Below are positions 33,216 through 46,015 of a stretch of DNA of 64,000 nucleotides, one piece after another. Made by a program: the position numbers and the translations under genes. The notes beneath the pieces were generated by a model, which had not been told where the DNA came from, did not search any database, and saw only the letters and a program-made list of their open reading frames with translations. The DNA comes from Hymenopus coronatus (lineage: Eukaryota; Arthropoda; Insecta; Mantodea; Hymenopodidae), in NCBI GenBank assembly GCA_030762935.1, contig CM060883.1:52350001-52414000 (forward strand), read 5' to 3'. The first letter of the stretch is position 1. The number at the start of each line of letters is the position of its first letter.

Positions 33216-36200
33216 TAAGCTGTCTTAACTTGGCTGTAAATACTAGAAGAGATTATTCTTTTTGTTAAGTTTTTACTTCGTATTTTCCAGGTTTCTCTCT
33301 CTCTCTTTGCACCAAGAACTTCTATTTGAAGGCTAGCACACCAACATCATTAAACATCACGGAGACAGATGATATGTACATTCATTAATAACATATAAAA
33401 ATAATTTCATTATAATTATATAGTTACTGAATAACATCTAGAGTAAGGATCACACTTCTTCCAAACACAGATTTAGTAGTCACATTACTGATAGCAGTTG
33501 TAAGCCAGCCAGAGTAAATTTCCTATAGCATCAGCTGAGCAGAGAGAAAGACTTATGTGTGTATATCTGAAGGTCACAAGTTGTGTGCATGTTTCACTGC
33601 TCCAACGGAAGCTAGCTTAGGAGGGCAGTTAAGAGTGATGATTGTGTCACTCTAGTTATATGCATTTGAGAAATTTATGGTCAATAGCTGAACACGGATT
33701 GTATGTTAATTATCTAAGATGGTCTGTAGCTGTAGCTACTTTTAGGGAAAGTAGAATAGAAATTACACTTGATGAAGCTTAAAAATGAAACATCTCTACG
33801 CCATCAAAACAGCAGAACAGGGTAACTCTAAAAGGCTTATTAGTGCAATAATTTGAGAAACAAGGATTTGCCTTTCAAGGACATGATGTAGTAGCAAATT
33901 CTATTAATTGGGAAAATTATATGAGAATTGTTCAAATATACTGCAGAGTATGATCCTATTTCGGTACTAACTTAGAAACCTCTTTAAAGGAATTTATGAT
34001 CAAATTCAAAATGATGTAATACAAGCCATAGTTTTGACCATTTTACAACTATAAAGCATGAAATTGTGAATATTCCTTTTGTCCAAGATTTGTAAACATG
34101 TGTGTGGGAACATAACTAAATTTTGTGATGTGTTTAGTGCTTATACCTTGAAGAAATTGTGTCATATTTTATACCAGAGAAGATTTCAAATTTGTTTTCC
34201 TCTAAATCATATTCAACAAAATATGTGTTGTACAGCATCCTTCTAAACCAAGTAAATTATATCTATGAACAGAAAATCAAAGAAACTTGTTGCTCCATAA
34301 TCACCTTATATGATGACTGAGAACATATTTTTCAAGAGATCTGGTCTTTTGTAGAAGAGTCTTTGTAAAAATTAAATTAAATATAAAATTCTCTATTCAA
34401 AGTGTTTAATAACATTTACAACTGCTTGGATGTAAGATTTTAAGATTATTTTAAATTGAAATTTTAAAAATTTGTCACTTTGAAATTATGGACAGCTTTC
34501 AAAATCTCATATGGAAAACTTTTTCAACACACTTGATGGGGAAAAGAGCTGTTGTTTACAGTACAAGAGTTTAGAAACAAAACTATGAATGAGCTTTAAT
34601 TACTGAGCACTATTTCAATGCTAAAACAAAAGTTTTCACAGTTTTAAATGTTAAGAGTCATTCTATATACGATCCTGTAACATTTTCAGTAGAATGATTG
34701 TTTTCAGCACTGAGAAGAATCATAATTCTACTTCCGAAGAGAGAGACTTTCTCATTAGGAATCACTTCAACTGGGGCTCACCTACTAAAAGACTCAGAAA
34801 AAGGAACAATTCAAAAGCATTAGAAAATGCTAAGGTTGCTTTCCAAGAGAGAATGATGGAATTTCAATTCCCTTGATCTTGGAGAGTTGACCTATCAAAG
34901 TGTTTAAAGTTAATTTAAGTCCAGAAACTAGTTACTTTCTATTATATTTTACTTAAAATAACTTTAATACATATAATATTTCAGTAAATAAATTTAAACC
35001 ACTGTCATTTGCAATTTTTATCTTTAATATTTATTCCTTTAATTTAAATGACTATCAGTTGTGCTTTTTATCTTTAAAAGTCTTGATTTCTATTATTACC
35101 AGTTGTGATTTTCATCAAGGCAAGCATGTTCTTTGATTTACTATTGTTTACTTAAAAACTCCAATATTCATTACTTCTGAATGGTCACCCCATGCCACTG
35201 AAAGTAGGAATGGGGTTCATGTGTTTCTTCTTGACTTCAGAGAACAGTACTGTTCTTTTTTGGTTTGTTCTTGGTGTTTCACCTGGAAAAAAATTATAAT
35301 GGCATAAGTTGTATAGTAGGTATGCAGTTTTGATTCCTTTTGAGGCATATCAGTGCAAAAGGTTGCCAAAATCTTGAGTAAGCCTAGGAAGAAAGTATAC
35401 TTTCATTCTAATGCCTTGGTTTAAACTTTCAACAAAGGAGAATATCAGGCCTAGTTATTCAGCACTTGCATTTACAGAAATTAACATCAACTCAAGTTCA
35501 ACCCTATGAGATTCCAAAAGCAATAGTTTTATAATTTTGCATTATACTTTCATACAACCTGGTTTTATTATCCTAAGCAAATTATAGCTGTTTACTCCAG
35601 AGGAAATGATTGTTTGAATGCTCGCATATAGTACTGCATCCATATGTGTCCCTTTATGCATACCCGATTTGGTCTCTTGTGAATGTTTTCTCTTCCCTAC
35701 ACCAATAAAAGGCCTCAAAAGCAATATAATGGAGATCTGAGGGGCTGCTGAAGGATATTACAAAAAATGGGTACACTTGTTTTTGAATACTACCACAAAG
35801 AATTTGTTATAGCGCATTGAATTGGGTGGAAACTAATTTGAACAATATGATCTTAATACTGGCTAAGAATGAAATACGAGGAGAAAAGAATCGGTCTGAG
35901 TCTATTGAAGTGGTTTCTTAAAATAAATTGAGTTGGCATCAAGCTTTGCTTAAAGACATTGTCTATTTTGTAACCACCAGTTACATGTCTCTGATTTTCA
36001 AATGTTCTGTTACATTACAGCTTTGCTTTATTAAGATTATAGATTACTACTGCATTTGAATTAATTTTTCACTCTAGTGTCATATTCCCTATTAAAAATA
36101 CATGTAAAGATCAACACTAACTCTGTATCATGTTCCTGTAAATGTTTCTAGTTTTTTTCTCAGCTGAGGTATCATAGGTATGTTTTTTGGGGGGGGGGGG

Positions 36201-36390
36201 GTGCAGCAGGAAGAAGGATATTAATAAACTTGGTTAAAATAAAAGTAATCATAGTATAGCACAGATGTTTTCAACTGCGTGTTTGAATAATTTGAAGTTT
36301 GAAGAAAGGTAATCTTAAGTTTGATGAGTCTTGTTTTACTTTACTAATCCCAGCAAGTGTGTGTTGCATCTCAGTTCATTCTTATTCAAA
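33216..36390. other. Intergenic DNA, little recognised
   Basis: No TE protein or gene was recognised. A G-run sits at 36189-36201. A 60-codon + frame at 34694-34876 has no known motif. The area is AT-rich and poor in CpG. Confidence 0.5.
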
Positions 36391-36394
36391 TGGG

Positions 36395-36620
36395 TGGCCG
36401 AGGTTGTTAAGAATTGGACTCGTGAACAAGAGGTTTGGGATGAAACTCAGAACCATCCTCCCTGATTTTTAAGGTTTTCCTCAGTTCAAATAATTAGAAA
36501 ATGTCAGGCACGGGAGGTACCCTAAACTTAGCTTGGAATGTTTCCTTCTCCAATTATTATTCCATCTATCATCACTGTCTACTGATATGCAATAAGAACT
36601 GACATTAAATACTAATAAAA
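36395..36620 (+). repeat. tRNA-Leu/Ser-like SINE
   Basis: GGTGGCCGAGGTTGTTAAG at about 36392 resembles the box A region of leucine/serine tRNAs. GGTTTGGGATGAAACTC near 36431 is in the box B position, in decayed form. A non-coding tail follows. The head is distinct from the main SINE family, so it is a different source tRNA. Confidence 0.5.
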
Positions 36621-37445
36621 AGAAACCTCATTTCTGCACTGAATGAAGATAAACAAGTTCATGTCTTTTTCATGATAACAATGGATGATCCGTGACTACA
36701 CAAATAACAAAAATAATTGTAAAAGATTGCTGTTACTTAGGTATGGGAATAGTTACAAACTTGAAACAAGGATGCAATGCAATTCCTGTAAGTGGACTTC
36801 TCAAAACATGCAAAATGAATTGCATTTTGTATCATACCGTATTTCAAAAACTGATCGCAGCTATTAAAGCTGCAAAATAGATTTTTGCATTAAGGGATAG
36901 TATTTGTGTGTTCCGATTCTGATAAGATTTTATCTAAAACCTAGGTTGCTTCATCATTGCTTATGCTTAGCCTTTGAACTCTGCATTTGAAATAAAGGTA
37001 ATCTCTTGCAACTCTGTTCTATGTAAACACTTTCAATGTTTGTTTAATGAGTTTCTTTGGATTTTGGGAGGAAATGAAGGCAAGGGTTGAGGGTCAATAC
37101 TCCTTTGTAAGTTAAGGAGGCAGAAAGTAGGTACACTGCCCCCCCCCCCCCCCCTCTGCCTTGTTCCTAAGTTGGCATCTATGATCTTCCTAATCTAAAC
37201 TCTACTGTATTTGCTAATTATCTTCCCTTTAGACACTGCAAGTTTTATGGCAAATTATGTGTCAGAATTTTAAATCCTCTACAAAGAATAAGTATTCCTT
37301 GGTAATTTTTTAGATTCCAGCATATCTTCTCTATTTTTATAGGTCTTTATGTAATTCCATTGCTTATGTGGAGTTATAAAACAGATATAGTGCATATCAA
37401 ATTTCAATATAACTCATTCTATTTGTTATTAAGTCAAAATATCAT
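36621..37445. other. Intergenic DNA with C-run
   Basis: Nothing recognised except a homopolymer C-run at 37139-37154. Confidence 0.55.
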
Positions 37446-37448
37446 TAA

Positions 37449-38327
37449 AAATCTGATGTGTTCCATTCACGTGAGTTACTCTACATCTGTGTAACAAATT
37501 ATTGTTTAAAGCTTATTCTTCTATCTACTTAATACTAATCAAGATAAACATTAGTAGGAATGGTCTTATTACTTGCTTTCTTGAAAATAGAAAAGTGAAT
37601 GCATTAGGCTAAAACGATTGTCAAATCTTTTAAAAGTTAGTTGCCATATGGGTGAAATCAGTTTCTTTGGATTGCCAGGAGTTGACAAATTCTTGTATGT
37701 GAAAAGTTTTAAGTATTTAAAAACTGAAACCAATAACAGGGAATATCTTAAAAATTTTCAACTCCATGATAAAAATGTACATGATATAAATTTTGAGATT
37801 CAACGAGATCTACATGTTTTGTGCAGTAATTTTTTGTATATCTCTTATGGTTTACTAATTATTTAAATCCAGCAAAGTTAATCCAGAATAAACTGGGCCT
37901 TCAGAGGCTATTCCCAGAAAATTCAAGATATACATTATATTTGTCATGTAAATATCTTTAATATACAGTATTTTAACCAACATTGTTAGAGCCATTTATG
38001 AGAAAATCATTTTCAAAAATTGTTCCAAGTAAAGTGTAGTTTGGAGTGGGGAGGATTTTCCTCAAAATTTTTGTGTCACATCCTTGGAAGATACTAAAAT
38101 TATACACCAAGTTTGGTATTTACAGACTTTTTGTTTTTGAGTTATCATGTTCACATACACACGGACAAACTGTCGCACACATACACAATGGACCTTTTTC
38201 TAAAAATGCATTTTTTGGATACAGGGGACCCTAAAACGTCTATTTCTGATGAAATCTCGGAGTGAATTTTTGGGCAAAATGCAATACCTTTTCTATACAC
38301 TATATAGTAGTATGTGTAGAGAAAGTA
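37449..38327 (+). repeat. 0.9-kb interspersed repeat, copy 4
   Basis: It starts AAATCTGATGTGTTCCATTC and ends TGTGTAGAGAAAGTA. All landmarks are present in order, but the CA core is reduced to a short CACACAT run (about 38155-38185). This shows that the CA expansion varies between copies. An 82-codon frame (37618-37866) inside it is not conserved in the other copies and is chance. Confidence 0.85.
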
Positions 38328-38329
38328 AA

Positions 38330-38990
38330 AACTATTAAAAATATTGAAACTTGTGTAAATGAAAAGAAAAACTCTTATGTTTGTAACTAACTACTCATCA
38401 TCTGCTTAGTGGCCATCTTTCCAATCTTATTGTAACCTATGGTGCTAGGTTCTAATTTTCTCAAAATGGTACTGTCTTATGTTGAACAGAATGAGTGGGC
38501 TTTGAAAGAAAGACTATGCAAACAAGGGATTTACTTTTGTATTGTAAATGAGAAGAGGAATTTTAAAAACCAGTAATTTGCTAGTTACTAGCATGATGAG
38601 TTAGCAGACAATGTAAATTTAGAAAGATTTTATTGCGAACATAGCCTAGGACCAAATAATGCTCAGTTTTTAAGTGTGAGTATTTGATAAATAGAGATAG
38701 CTCTATAACTAATTGTTTAATTGAACTCTGAATAATGCAGTGTTGGATTTAAAACTAAATTATGAATTATACAATGTAAATAAAAAACTCACCAATATTG
38801 ATGCCATCTATGAATTTACCATGAAGAATGTAGAAATGATTTATGCATATTTACAGATCGTTGTAAAATAATTGAAGCTCACATATTTAATTTTATGTCC
38901 AAACATTGAAAGCTTTAGACTGGCTATAATATGGGCAAGGGATTTTTCATGCCTTGCAATAGAAATTTATAACATATCCAAATTACTAAT
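38330..38990. other. Intergenic DNA, no feature seen
   Basis: AT-rich with no recognised motif. Confidence 0.55.
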
Positions 38991-38994
38991 GCCA

Positions 38995-39300
38995 TTTTTT
39001 ATTTATTTTTTATTGTTTCATTTATATAGCCCCCTTTAACATCTAAGATCATACAGAGGCTTTGCATTAGAAACAACTCATTCTCTATGGGCTCTTTATG
39101 TTAGGTTTAAATCATTTTATTTTCCTCAAACATACACACATTTACTCTCACATACATACTTCCAGACTCTGTGGAGAATAGGGAATAATTCTGGTTAAAG
39201 AAAAATTCCCCACCCCAGCTGGGAATTGAACCCAGGACCTCCGGGTACGAAGCTAGCTCGCTGACCACTCGACCACAGAGACAGTCTGTCATGTTTTGGG
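38995..39300 (-). repeat. tRNA-derived SINE, GTGGTCGAGTGG-headed family
   Basis: On the minus strand the head reads TGTGGTCGAGTGGTCAGCGA (box A, about 39281-39262) and later GGGTTCAATTCCC (box B, about 39233-39221), with tRNA-like spacing. The body runs to a GGGGGCTATATAAATGAAAC segment (about 39035-39016) and an A/T-rich tail near 38995. Box A and box B are well kept and the head retains CpG, so this copy is probably young. The family is different from the main SINE. Confidence 0.8.
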
Positions 39301-39664
39301 CATATATTTGTTCTGTCAACACCAAATGGTAGACCAGGCAAACAATACTTCTGTTCAACTTCACAACCCATTAACCAGCTGGTTTTATCATATTGTGAAG
39401 ATGCCATATATACTCTGTCTTATCCACATGTTTACTGGATAAACTAGTCAAAAAAGGGAAAAGTTTCTTGTCTTTCAGAGAATAATTGAAAGCTAAATGC
39501 TTTCTTAAACAGGTCTCCAATAATGCTTTCCTTGTCATTTTTTACCATATTCATATTTAGGCTTAATATTTCATACCATATGATGACATTTGTGTTCACT
39601 GTCAAATAACAAATTAATAAGACATAGAAAACATAAACCAAACAATAACAATTAAATACATGTG

Positions 39665-40030
39665 TATAAAATGCTATGGGCGAGTGGTTAGACCACTTGC
39701 CTCCCATCTGGGCAGCCTGGGTAGGATCCCATGTGCCCTCATGTGGGATATGAGGTGGATGAAGTGGTATCTGAGCAGGTTTTCTCCAGGTCCTCTGGTT
39801 TCCCCTGTTACTCATTCCACCAATTGTGCCATCATCACCTTTACTTTCATCCGTTTTTGCTTGCTTTGCATAACATCCACTTCCTCATGCTCATACCGGC
39901 TAAGAGACAACCACTCATTCCAGGTTCCTCATCCTGTGGTTTCGTGCTGTTGGCACCCCGACAGGCTTCTGACCCTAGGCACCTGCTTGTAAGTCCTAGG
40001 GGGTGTCAGCCCTAAATACAGGGAGGGTAA
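39665..40030 (+). repeat. tRNA-derived SINE, GGGCGAGTGGTTAG-headed family
   Basis: Box A-like GGGCGAGTGGTTAGACCA lies at 39678 and box B-like GGGTAGGATCCC at about 39719. A body follows with a GGTTTTCTCCAGGTCCTC segment, reminiscent of conserved central domains in some SINE superfamilies. It ends near 40030 with an ATACAGGGAGGGTAAGC tail. The two overlapping frames of about 100 codons here are shadows of the SINE, not genes. Confidence 0.7.
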
Positions 40031-43000
40031 GCCAACTATGAAATATAACAAATGTACAAAGTGGTATGATGCATAGTACTGAATCAAACAACATAGTAAA
40101 ACGTTTTAACAAAGCTGGAAATATTTAAGAGAAATACCAATGACACTTTCTATGCCACGCATCATGTAGCTGTAACTCTACTGTATGCACTCCAAGGCTA
40201 TTTCCGTGGATCTAGAGCAGTTAGCAACAAGCAGAAGGGAATGCACTGGTAACTGTTTGGCCATGTCAATGCAAGCGTAGATACTCACAGCATGCAGGGT
40301 TAGAAAAGAAATGTTCACAGCATGCAATGAATTCTTTGAGATTACAGCCACAGGCAAAAAGAATTTGTGTCACTAGGACCCATTTGTCCTATATTGTTGC
40401 TATTATAATTAAAATAATAAATATTATAACTATTCTGCAATACTTTCTAAAAATTGAAAGAAAACTCTAAGCATATGATGCATCATTACAGCAAGAAGAA
40501 TACTCTTATCTTCCTCTCAAGATGTCTTCTGTTTCCTTCCAAATATTCTATATTATCAAATAGATCTTATCTTCTACACACTTCTTTAATAGAAAGATTG
40601 TAATGATTTCTGTGGAGATAAAGGGGTTCACATATAGCAGTTTTAGCAGAGAAAGTGATAAATAATATTAAAATTAACACTGGTCACCTTTAATATATCA
40701 CAAAGCTGCTCAGAAATATTTGTGTGTTTTGCTTAGGGAGTTTTTGTTTGACACATAGCTATGATAAGGGGATTTGCTTGCCCTGCTCTGCACATTTCGG
40801 TTCCCCCTTCACTTTCTCCTCTCTCTCTCTCTGTCTATCTGCTAATTAATTGTTGCAAAGTCTTTGTAGGTATGTTATAAGACCACAAGTATGTTTCAGT
40901 GCCATATTGCATTAGTGCTGCCCTAATGTCAAAATTCTGTATTCTTTAGCACACAGAATAAACATGTATGGTTCCTATGTAGCAAAAGATCTTATAGAGA
41001 AATAAAATAGCAATTTATAGATACCCTGCTCACCATATGCCTCACAAAGAAATGGTTTGTAATCTTCTGAAGATTTAGGGAAATTATATCTGTTTTTGAT
41101 AAAAAGCTAAAACTAAATCACCATGTTCTAATAGAGGAATTATCAATGACATCAGAGAAAATTAGAATCAGTCAAGCAAAATCTTTGTGAAAGCTTGCAC
41201 AAGAGTCAGAATTTTCACCTAAACTTAAGGTTAAAACTCTGTTTGTAGAGGAATTGCAACCATGTGAAAGTGGAGTTGAGTTAATGTAGTAATTGGGTAT
41301 TGAATAAGGTTCTAATGGCTCTAGTGACAAACCAATACATACTGAATTGCAGAAGAATACTATTATATACATGAAATGCATGCTTGAATGCTTACAGAAT
41401 TATAGGGTCTATATTTTTTTAAAGATACATGAATGGACAGTACAACATAATCACTCATTCCTAAAGAATTGTGTGTTTGAATGTATACAGGCATATTTTC
41501 AACAGAATAGAATAGAATTTATTCACCTTAAGAAATATAATGGTTTCATGGCTTTGTCAAAAAGAAAATAAGATTCCACTACAGCACATACAGATGATTT
41601 CTCATTAAAGTTAACTGAGTAAGTTTTTCAAGGTACAGTCATCAGTAGAGGATGGCCAGTGCAGTTTCCAGACCATACACAATTTACGGAGTTTAAAAAA
41701 TAAGTGGTATTGGAAAAACCTGTTAGAAGAACTGAAAGACAGTCTTATAATAAGAGAAATTACTTCAATTTCAGAAAAAACACAGCGACTGTCAGTACAA
41801 ATTTTGTTAGAAGTTTGAGAGATGCATGTCAAGGATCATTTCCATCCTTAGTGACAAAGGTATGTAGTTGTTGTAGTTACAATTTCCAAGAGAAATCTGT
41901 GGGCTTGAATTTAAGAAACTAGGAATGTTCAATTCTGCTGGCAAACAGCAAATTCTTGTTAAGCTTTTCAAATTAAGGCTCTGTAATATTTTAACACAAA
42001 TGCATTATATAAATAATATGAACATAAACACTGTGAAATCAAAATAACATAAAATTAGAATTTGATAACCAAAGAAAAGTAGAGAGAATGTTGTTTCTGT
42101 ATGCCAAAGGACTCTATGGTTTTGGCTAATTTTCAGATGGCAATGTATTGAATGGAGAAGAGATGAATTGAATTATATTCAAAATAGAGAAAGTGTGGAG
42201 GAACTAATAAGGTAAAAAAATGGGTACAGTTACACCAACACATATGGGTGAGGTCCATAGTTGTAACTGTGAAATGTAATCATGATTTGTTGCTATTTCA
42301 TTGAAATAGGTGTAAGACGTTTTATTTTCAAATATTATGATTCATAACTGAATCAATTAACTTTTGAGGGAGCTCTATAAAATAAGAAGATAGGATCTCA
42401 ATTGTAATATTTTTCTATGACTACTAGCAAATTCTTAGCACTGTACTGTTAAGATATAATTATAGGTTGAGTTTAAGAAGAAAGCTGTAGTTAAAATTAA
42501 AACAAGGGTTTGTAATAATGAGAATGCCTATAGATTAAAGAGATAATCAACTATATATGCTATTTATTTATCATTTGTAGCACATTTTAGTATATTAACA
42601 GTTTAAGTTTTAGACTGGTTTACAGCTGGTATTTTCTTAGTGTAAACTTTGTTCTCTAGTTTACAAACTGATGTGGTTAAAATAACTTTATTGGAACTTT
42701 ACTTTAATAAGGTTGTTTATTTGCCAACTGGCAGCTCTTTTCCATGCAGTAAGTGTTGCTGATGACTTGTGCATTGTGTTTAAAGAAACATTAAAGCCAC
42801 AGTTTCATGTAGACAATTTAATAGATGTAGTTGGCCCTGCAACAGTCAGTAGACTACTTGCCTGCTTTGCGAGGGGCACCAGCCTGAATTCCAACTAAAG
42901 TCCAGACAATGTTCTTTAACAAATATGATCTGTTGGTGTACCAGGAGTTTAGTATGTGAATGTGTTACTGTGTAGTTAATAATAATGGTAGCCTAAATCA

Positions 43001-43284
43001 CAGTTATAACCCAATTTTAAAATTGTCACTGGTTGAATAACTGTGCACATTATGAAGAACAAATTTAGAAGCCATGCTTTACAGTGAGGTACTTGAATAG
43101 ATTTTGCATATGAACACATTAAAAGCACATACACATGGAGTATATGCATTTTTAATGTGTTTATATGCAAATTTATTCTGAGCACATCTGAGTCATATAT
43201 ATATTCGGAAAGACACTCTATAACCACCACAGCTTTATGGCAAAAATTATCACAAAGAGTTTTTATTTTATTTATTTATTTTTT
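40031..43284. other. Intergenic DNA, no supported gene
   Basis: About 3.2 kb with no TE protein that I recognise. A CT-rich tract lies at 40816-40833. The + frame at 42713-42898 contains VADDLCIVFKETLKPQFHVD, which has an unusually ordinary amino-acid mix for this window. It has no match I can name and no visible splice sites that fit, so it is left unannotated. Confidence 0.45.
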
Positions 43285-43380
43285 AAACTTGTGGATGCTC
43301 TTTAATTGCAATGGTTCTCAGCATCCCATTCCACATTGAGTGTGATTGACTGCTTAATTATCTCAACACTAAGAACTGTT
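43285..43380 (-). repeat. 3' fragment of tRNA-Glu-like SINE
   Basis: GGATGCTCTTTAATTGCAAT and GGTTCTCAGCATCCCATTCC match, in the same orientation, the tail of the SINE copies at 50400-50630 and 55695-55990. The head is missing, or decayed beyond recognition. Confidence 0.65.
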
Positions 43381-44385
43381 TTTATGAGCTGCAGTTAGCT
43401 CTGAATGTTTCTAGTCTGAGAAAGCACAAATTCCTGCCAGTCTGATTTTCTGCCAAATAAAGTAAATTACTCAAAATAACTGTAACGTCTTAAACTCTGT
43501 AACTGTCTTCTATCCATGACTCCTAATCAGATATAAAAATAATAGTACAACTTCTGCTGGAAATATATTGGTGGGCAAAACATTAATCTACCATTGTGAT
43601 ATACCATTGTAACTGTTCATTTGGAGTGGATATTCAAAAGTTATTCCTTCGTATTCTGTAATAATCACTGCTTAAATCCATACCAGTTCCAATACTTGCC
43701 TTGTGCATGTGTTCTGGCCATAGCAGAATGAATAGTAGTTTCTTTTAGGGGTTTGTCTACCAGCTCTTTATTTGAATCTCTTAGATATACATATAGCCCC
43801 ACATGACCAACTGGCCTGTTGCCATTATTACATTTTCTCCCGCATAAGAAAAATTTCATCTTTTAAAAAAACACATATGCACATTACATGGTAAGAATAC
43901 AAACAATTTAACAATAATATACACCACAAAACAAAATATTACACAAGTAGTGAAAGCAGGCGTTAAACACTATAAAAAAAGCAATGTGCCAGGATGAAAC
44001 ATAAACAGAGCTTTCCTCCTTCTGTACCTAATTATAGCAAGGTTACTGAACAATTAAATTAAGATGTGCATGCGATGAATTGAATTTAATTACTTGGTTT
44101 AGTAGGAGATGAAGGTGCTGGACTTTGGGAAGTTTGTATGTTAGGTCAGAAACATAACTACGAACTTTGGGGACCTTGAGAATAATAAGGAAGAAATATG
44201 CTGCTAAGCCCTATCCATTGGTAGAATCAAGTTACCTGAGAATATCCTAAAAGCTCTAGAAATAGTACGTACTGCTAATGGATCAGAAATTTGTGGTTCC
44301 ATTGATTCTTATCAAATATATTGCAGTTTTTCAAGCTTGAAGTTGAATGTGAAGAGCGTCTTTAGTTAGCCTGTGGCGGTATTTC
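43381..44385. other. Intergenic DNA, no feature seen
   Basis: No recognisable coding or repeat motif. Confidence 0.5.
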
Positions 44386-44389
44386 TAGT

Positions 44390-45300
44390 CATAGTGTTAG
44401 TGGCAATGATAGGCATGACAGTGGCAAACCAAGAAAATTAAATACTGATTACTGCATTTATTCAAGAATTTCTAAAAGGCATGCTAATTACGTAAAATGT
44501 CTGGTGTGATAAAATTTCATATGCCTTGCTAGATTATTTCATAGGAAAGATGATATCATTAGGTCAGAAGGCTTTGTTAAAGAAAAAGCGTTTTTATTTT
44601 GCATGTATAAAAGGTTATCACAGTGCTAAGAGGTGCAGGAACTAGATGAATTGCATTTTGTGTTTGAAGCATCATGTGATAGTAATGTGTCCAGATTTGC
44701 CTACCCAGTCAATAAACAAGAAAGTTGAGTCGTTAGAAGAATAGAATGGGAGTCTCAAGCCCGCTTATTTAAAAATCAGGTCCTATATTTATTTATTTAT
44801 TTATTTGCAAACTTGATGGTTAACGTTGTGAATATGTGCAAAATTAAGTTGCTCAATGCACTTTTCGACAGTGGAGCACAACGATTCCCACATTTTTACA
44901 GCTCTGGTGAAAGAACTACATATGAAGCTGTTTGCGAGGGAAGTGTTAGCTATCTTTTTGTGGAATTGTAACCAGTTGCAAAGAACATAACATTTATGAA
45001 ATAACTTTCAGAAGTTTAAATGGCAAATTTCAGGGCTCTGTAAGCGTGCTAGAGCGGGTTAAAATTTATAGTTTTGTTCCAAGAGTTGAAGGTCCAACCT
45101 GTATCCCAAGCTCATTAGAAGTGTGTCATTCTTTCTGGCTCAGGGTAGAATCCACCTGGCATTCAGATAAGAGCTGACATTTCAGGATCACTTTTAACAT
45201 TTTTTCATTTGGAGGATCTGATAGCTATTGAAACAAGACTAAGATAGGCAATTCAGGGACCAAGAGGCATCCAAATAACATGGATGAGTGCAGTGAAACA
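44390..45300 (+). mobile_element. BEL/Pao-like LTR retrotransposon, gag zinc knuckle and protease remnant
   Basis: The + strand at about 44580-44705 encodes FACIKGYHSAKRC and CILCLKHHVIVMCP, the double zinc-knuckle pattern (C-x-x-x-x-x-H-x-x-x-x-C, then C-x-x-C-x-x-x-HH-x-x-x-CP) typical of BEL/Pao gag proteins. About 44840-44930 reads LLNALFDSGAQR, matching the active-site region of the associated aspartic protease (D-S/T-G). A TTTA microsatellite (44786-44806) separates the two. Stops and frameshifts throughout. No LTRs were found. Confidence 0.5.
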
Positions 45301-45379
45301 TAAAATAAACACCAAAAAAGCACAATCGACAATGCTTGCTCCTGTTACGAAGGGAGGAGATGGAGAAAATTAATTGTGA

Positions 45380-45795
45380 CATGCATAAACAGGTTATCAT
45401 CCAAACATCCTATGGCCCCTCAGCGTTGCCAGTTGTTTGGTGAAGAAAAATAATGGGTCGACCAGATCTTGTGTAGACTAACGACAGTTTAATATTAAGA
45501 CTATTAAATATAGTTATCATTTAACTAGAATAGATGAAAATCTGGGCACTCTTGCCAAATGAGTGTTGGTAAGTAGAAATGCATCCTGAAGGTAGAGAAA
45601 AGAAAATGTTCTGATTTGGGATGGGACTCTGGCACTTTACTCTTATACCTTTTGGATTGTGTAATGTTCCGGTCACATTTGAGGGATTCATGGAGACACT
45701 ACTGTGAAGATTCTCATGGGAATTTTTTCTCGTTCCACTGGATGATATAGATATACGAGAGACGTTTGATGAACACATATCAAATCTGACGGAAG
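45380..45795 (+). mobile_element. Ty3/gypsy pol, reverse transcriptase first part (degenerate)
   Basis: The + strand at about 45433-45550 encodes CLVKKNNGSTRSCVD and, after a stop, RQFNIKTIKYSYHLTRIDEN. These are the VLVKKKDGS and RIDE blocks of a gypsy RT. About 45650-45795 encodes FGLCNVPVTFEGFMETLL and, after a stop, PLDDIDIRETFDEHISNL, where the family has YLDDI-x-V; the two catalytic aspartates are still present. The frame is then broken by a SINE (45797-46015) and resumes after it. Stops make it inactive. Confidence 0.8.
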
Positions 45796-45796
45796 T

Positions 45797-46015
45797 CGTC
45801 TTCCTCCGTGGTCTAGGGGTAACATGCTAGCTTCTGATTCTCAAGTCGCAAGTAGTAAAGTCGTTGATCCCGTGTGGTAGATTTACGGCATGTAAAAGAA
45901 CCTTAGACCGAGGCCTCTGAGGAAAATTAAGCGGTCTTATATGTCCAATAGAGAATGGGACGCTTAGAACCACAAAGTTAAAGAGCGTCCATAAATAAAG
46001 CTAAATTTAATTTTT
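45797..46015 (+). repeat. tRNA-Glu-like SINE inserted in gypsy RT
   Basis: The head starts TCCGTGGTCTAGGGGTAAC (like the 5' half of tRNA-Glu). Box B is decayed. The body has GTAGATTTACGGCATGTAAAAG and GAGGCCTCTGAGGAAAATTAAG, and the tail AGAGCGTCCATAAATAA. The minus-strand copies at 50400-50630 and 55695-55990 share this layout. The gypsy RT frame stops at its left edge and resumes at its right edge, which fixes this as an insertion into the retrotransposon. Confidence 0.8.

Noticed and set aside
37618..37866. 82-codon frame within copy 4 of the 0.9-kb repeat
   Set aside because: The frame is broken in all other copies, so it is not a conserved protein of the repeat.
39444..40015. Overlapping frames of about 95-125 codons on both strands
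   Set aside because: They overlap a tRNA-derived SINE or its flank, have no protein motif and are not spliced to anything visible.
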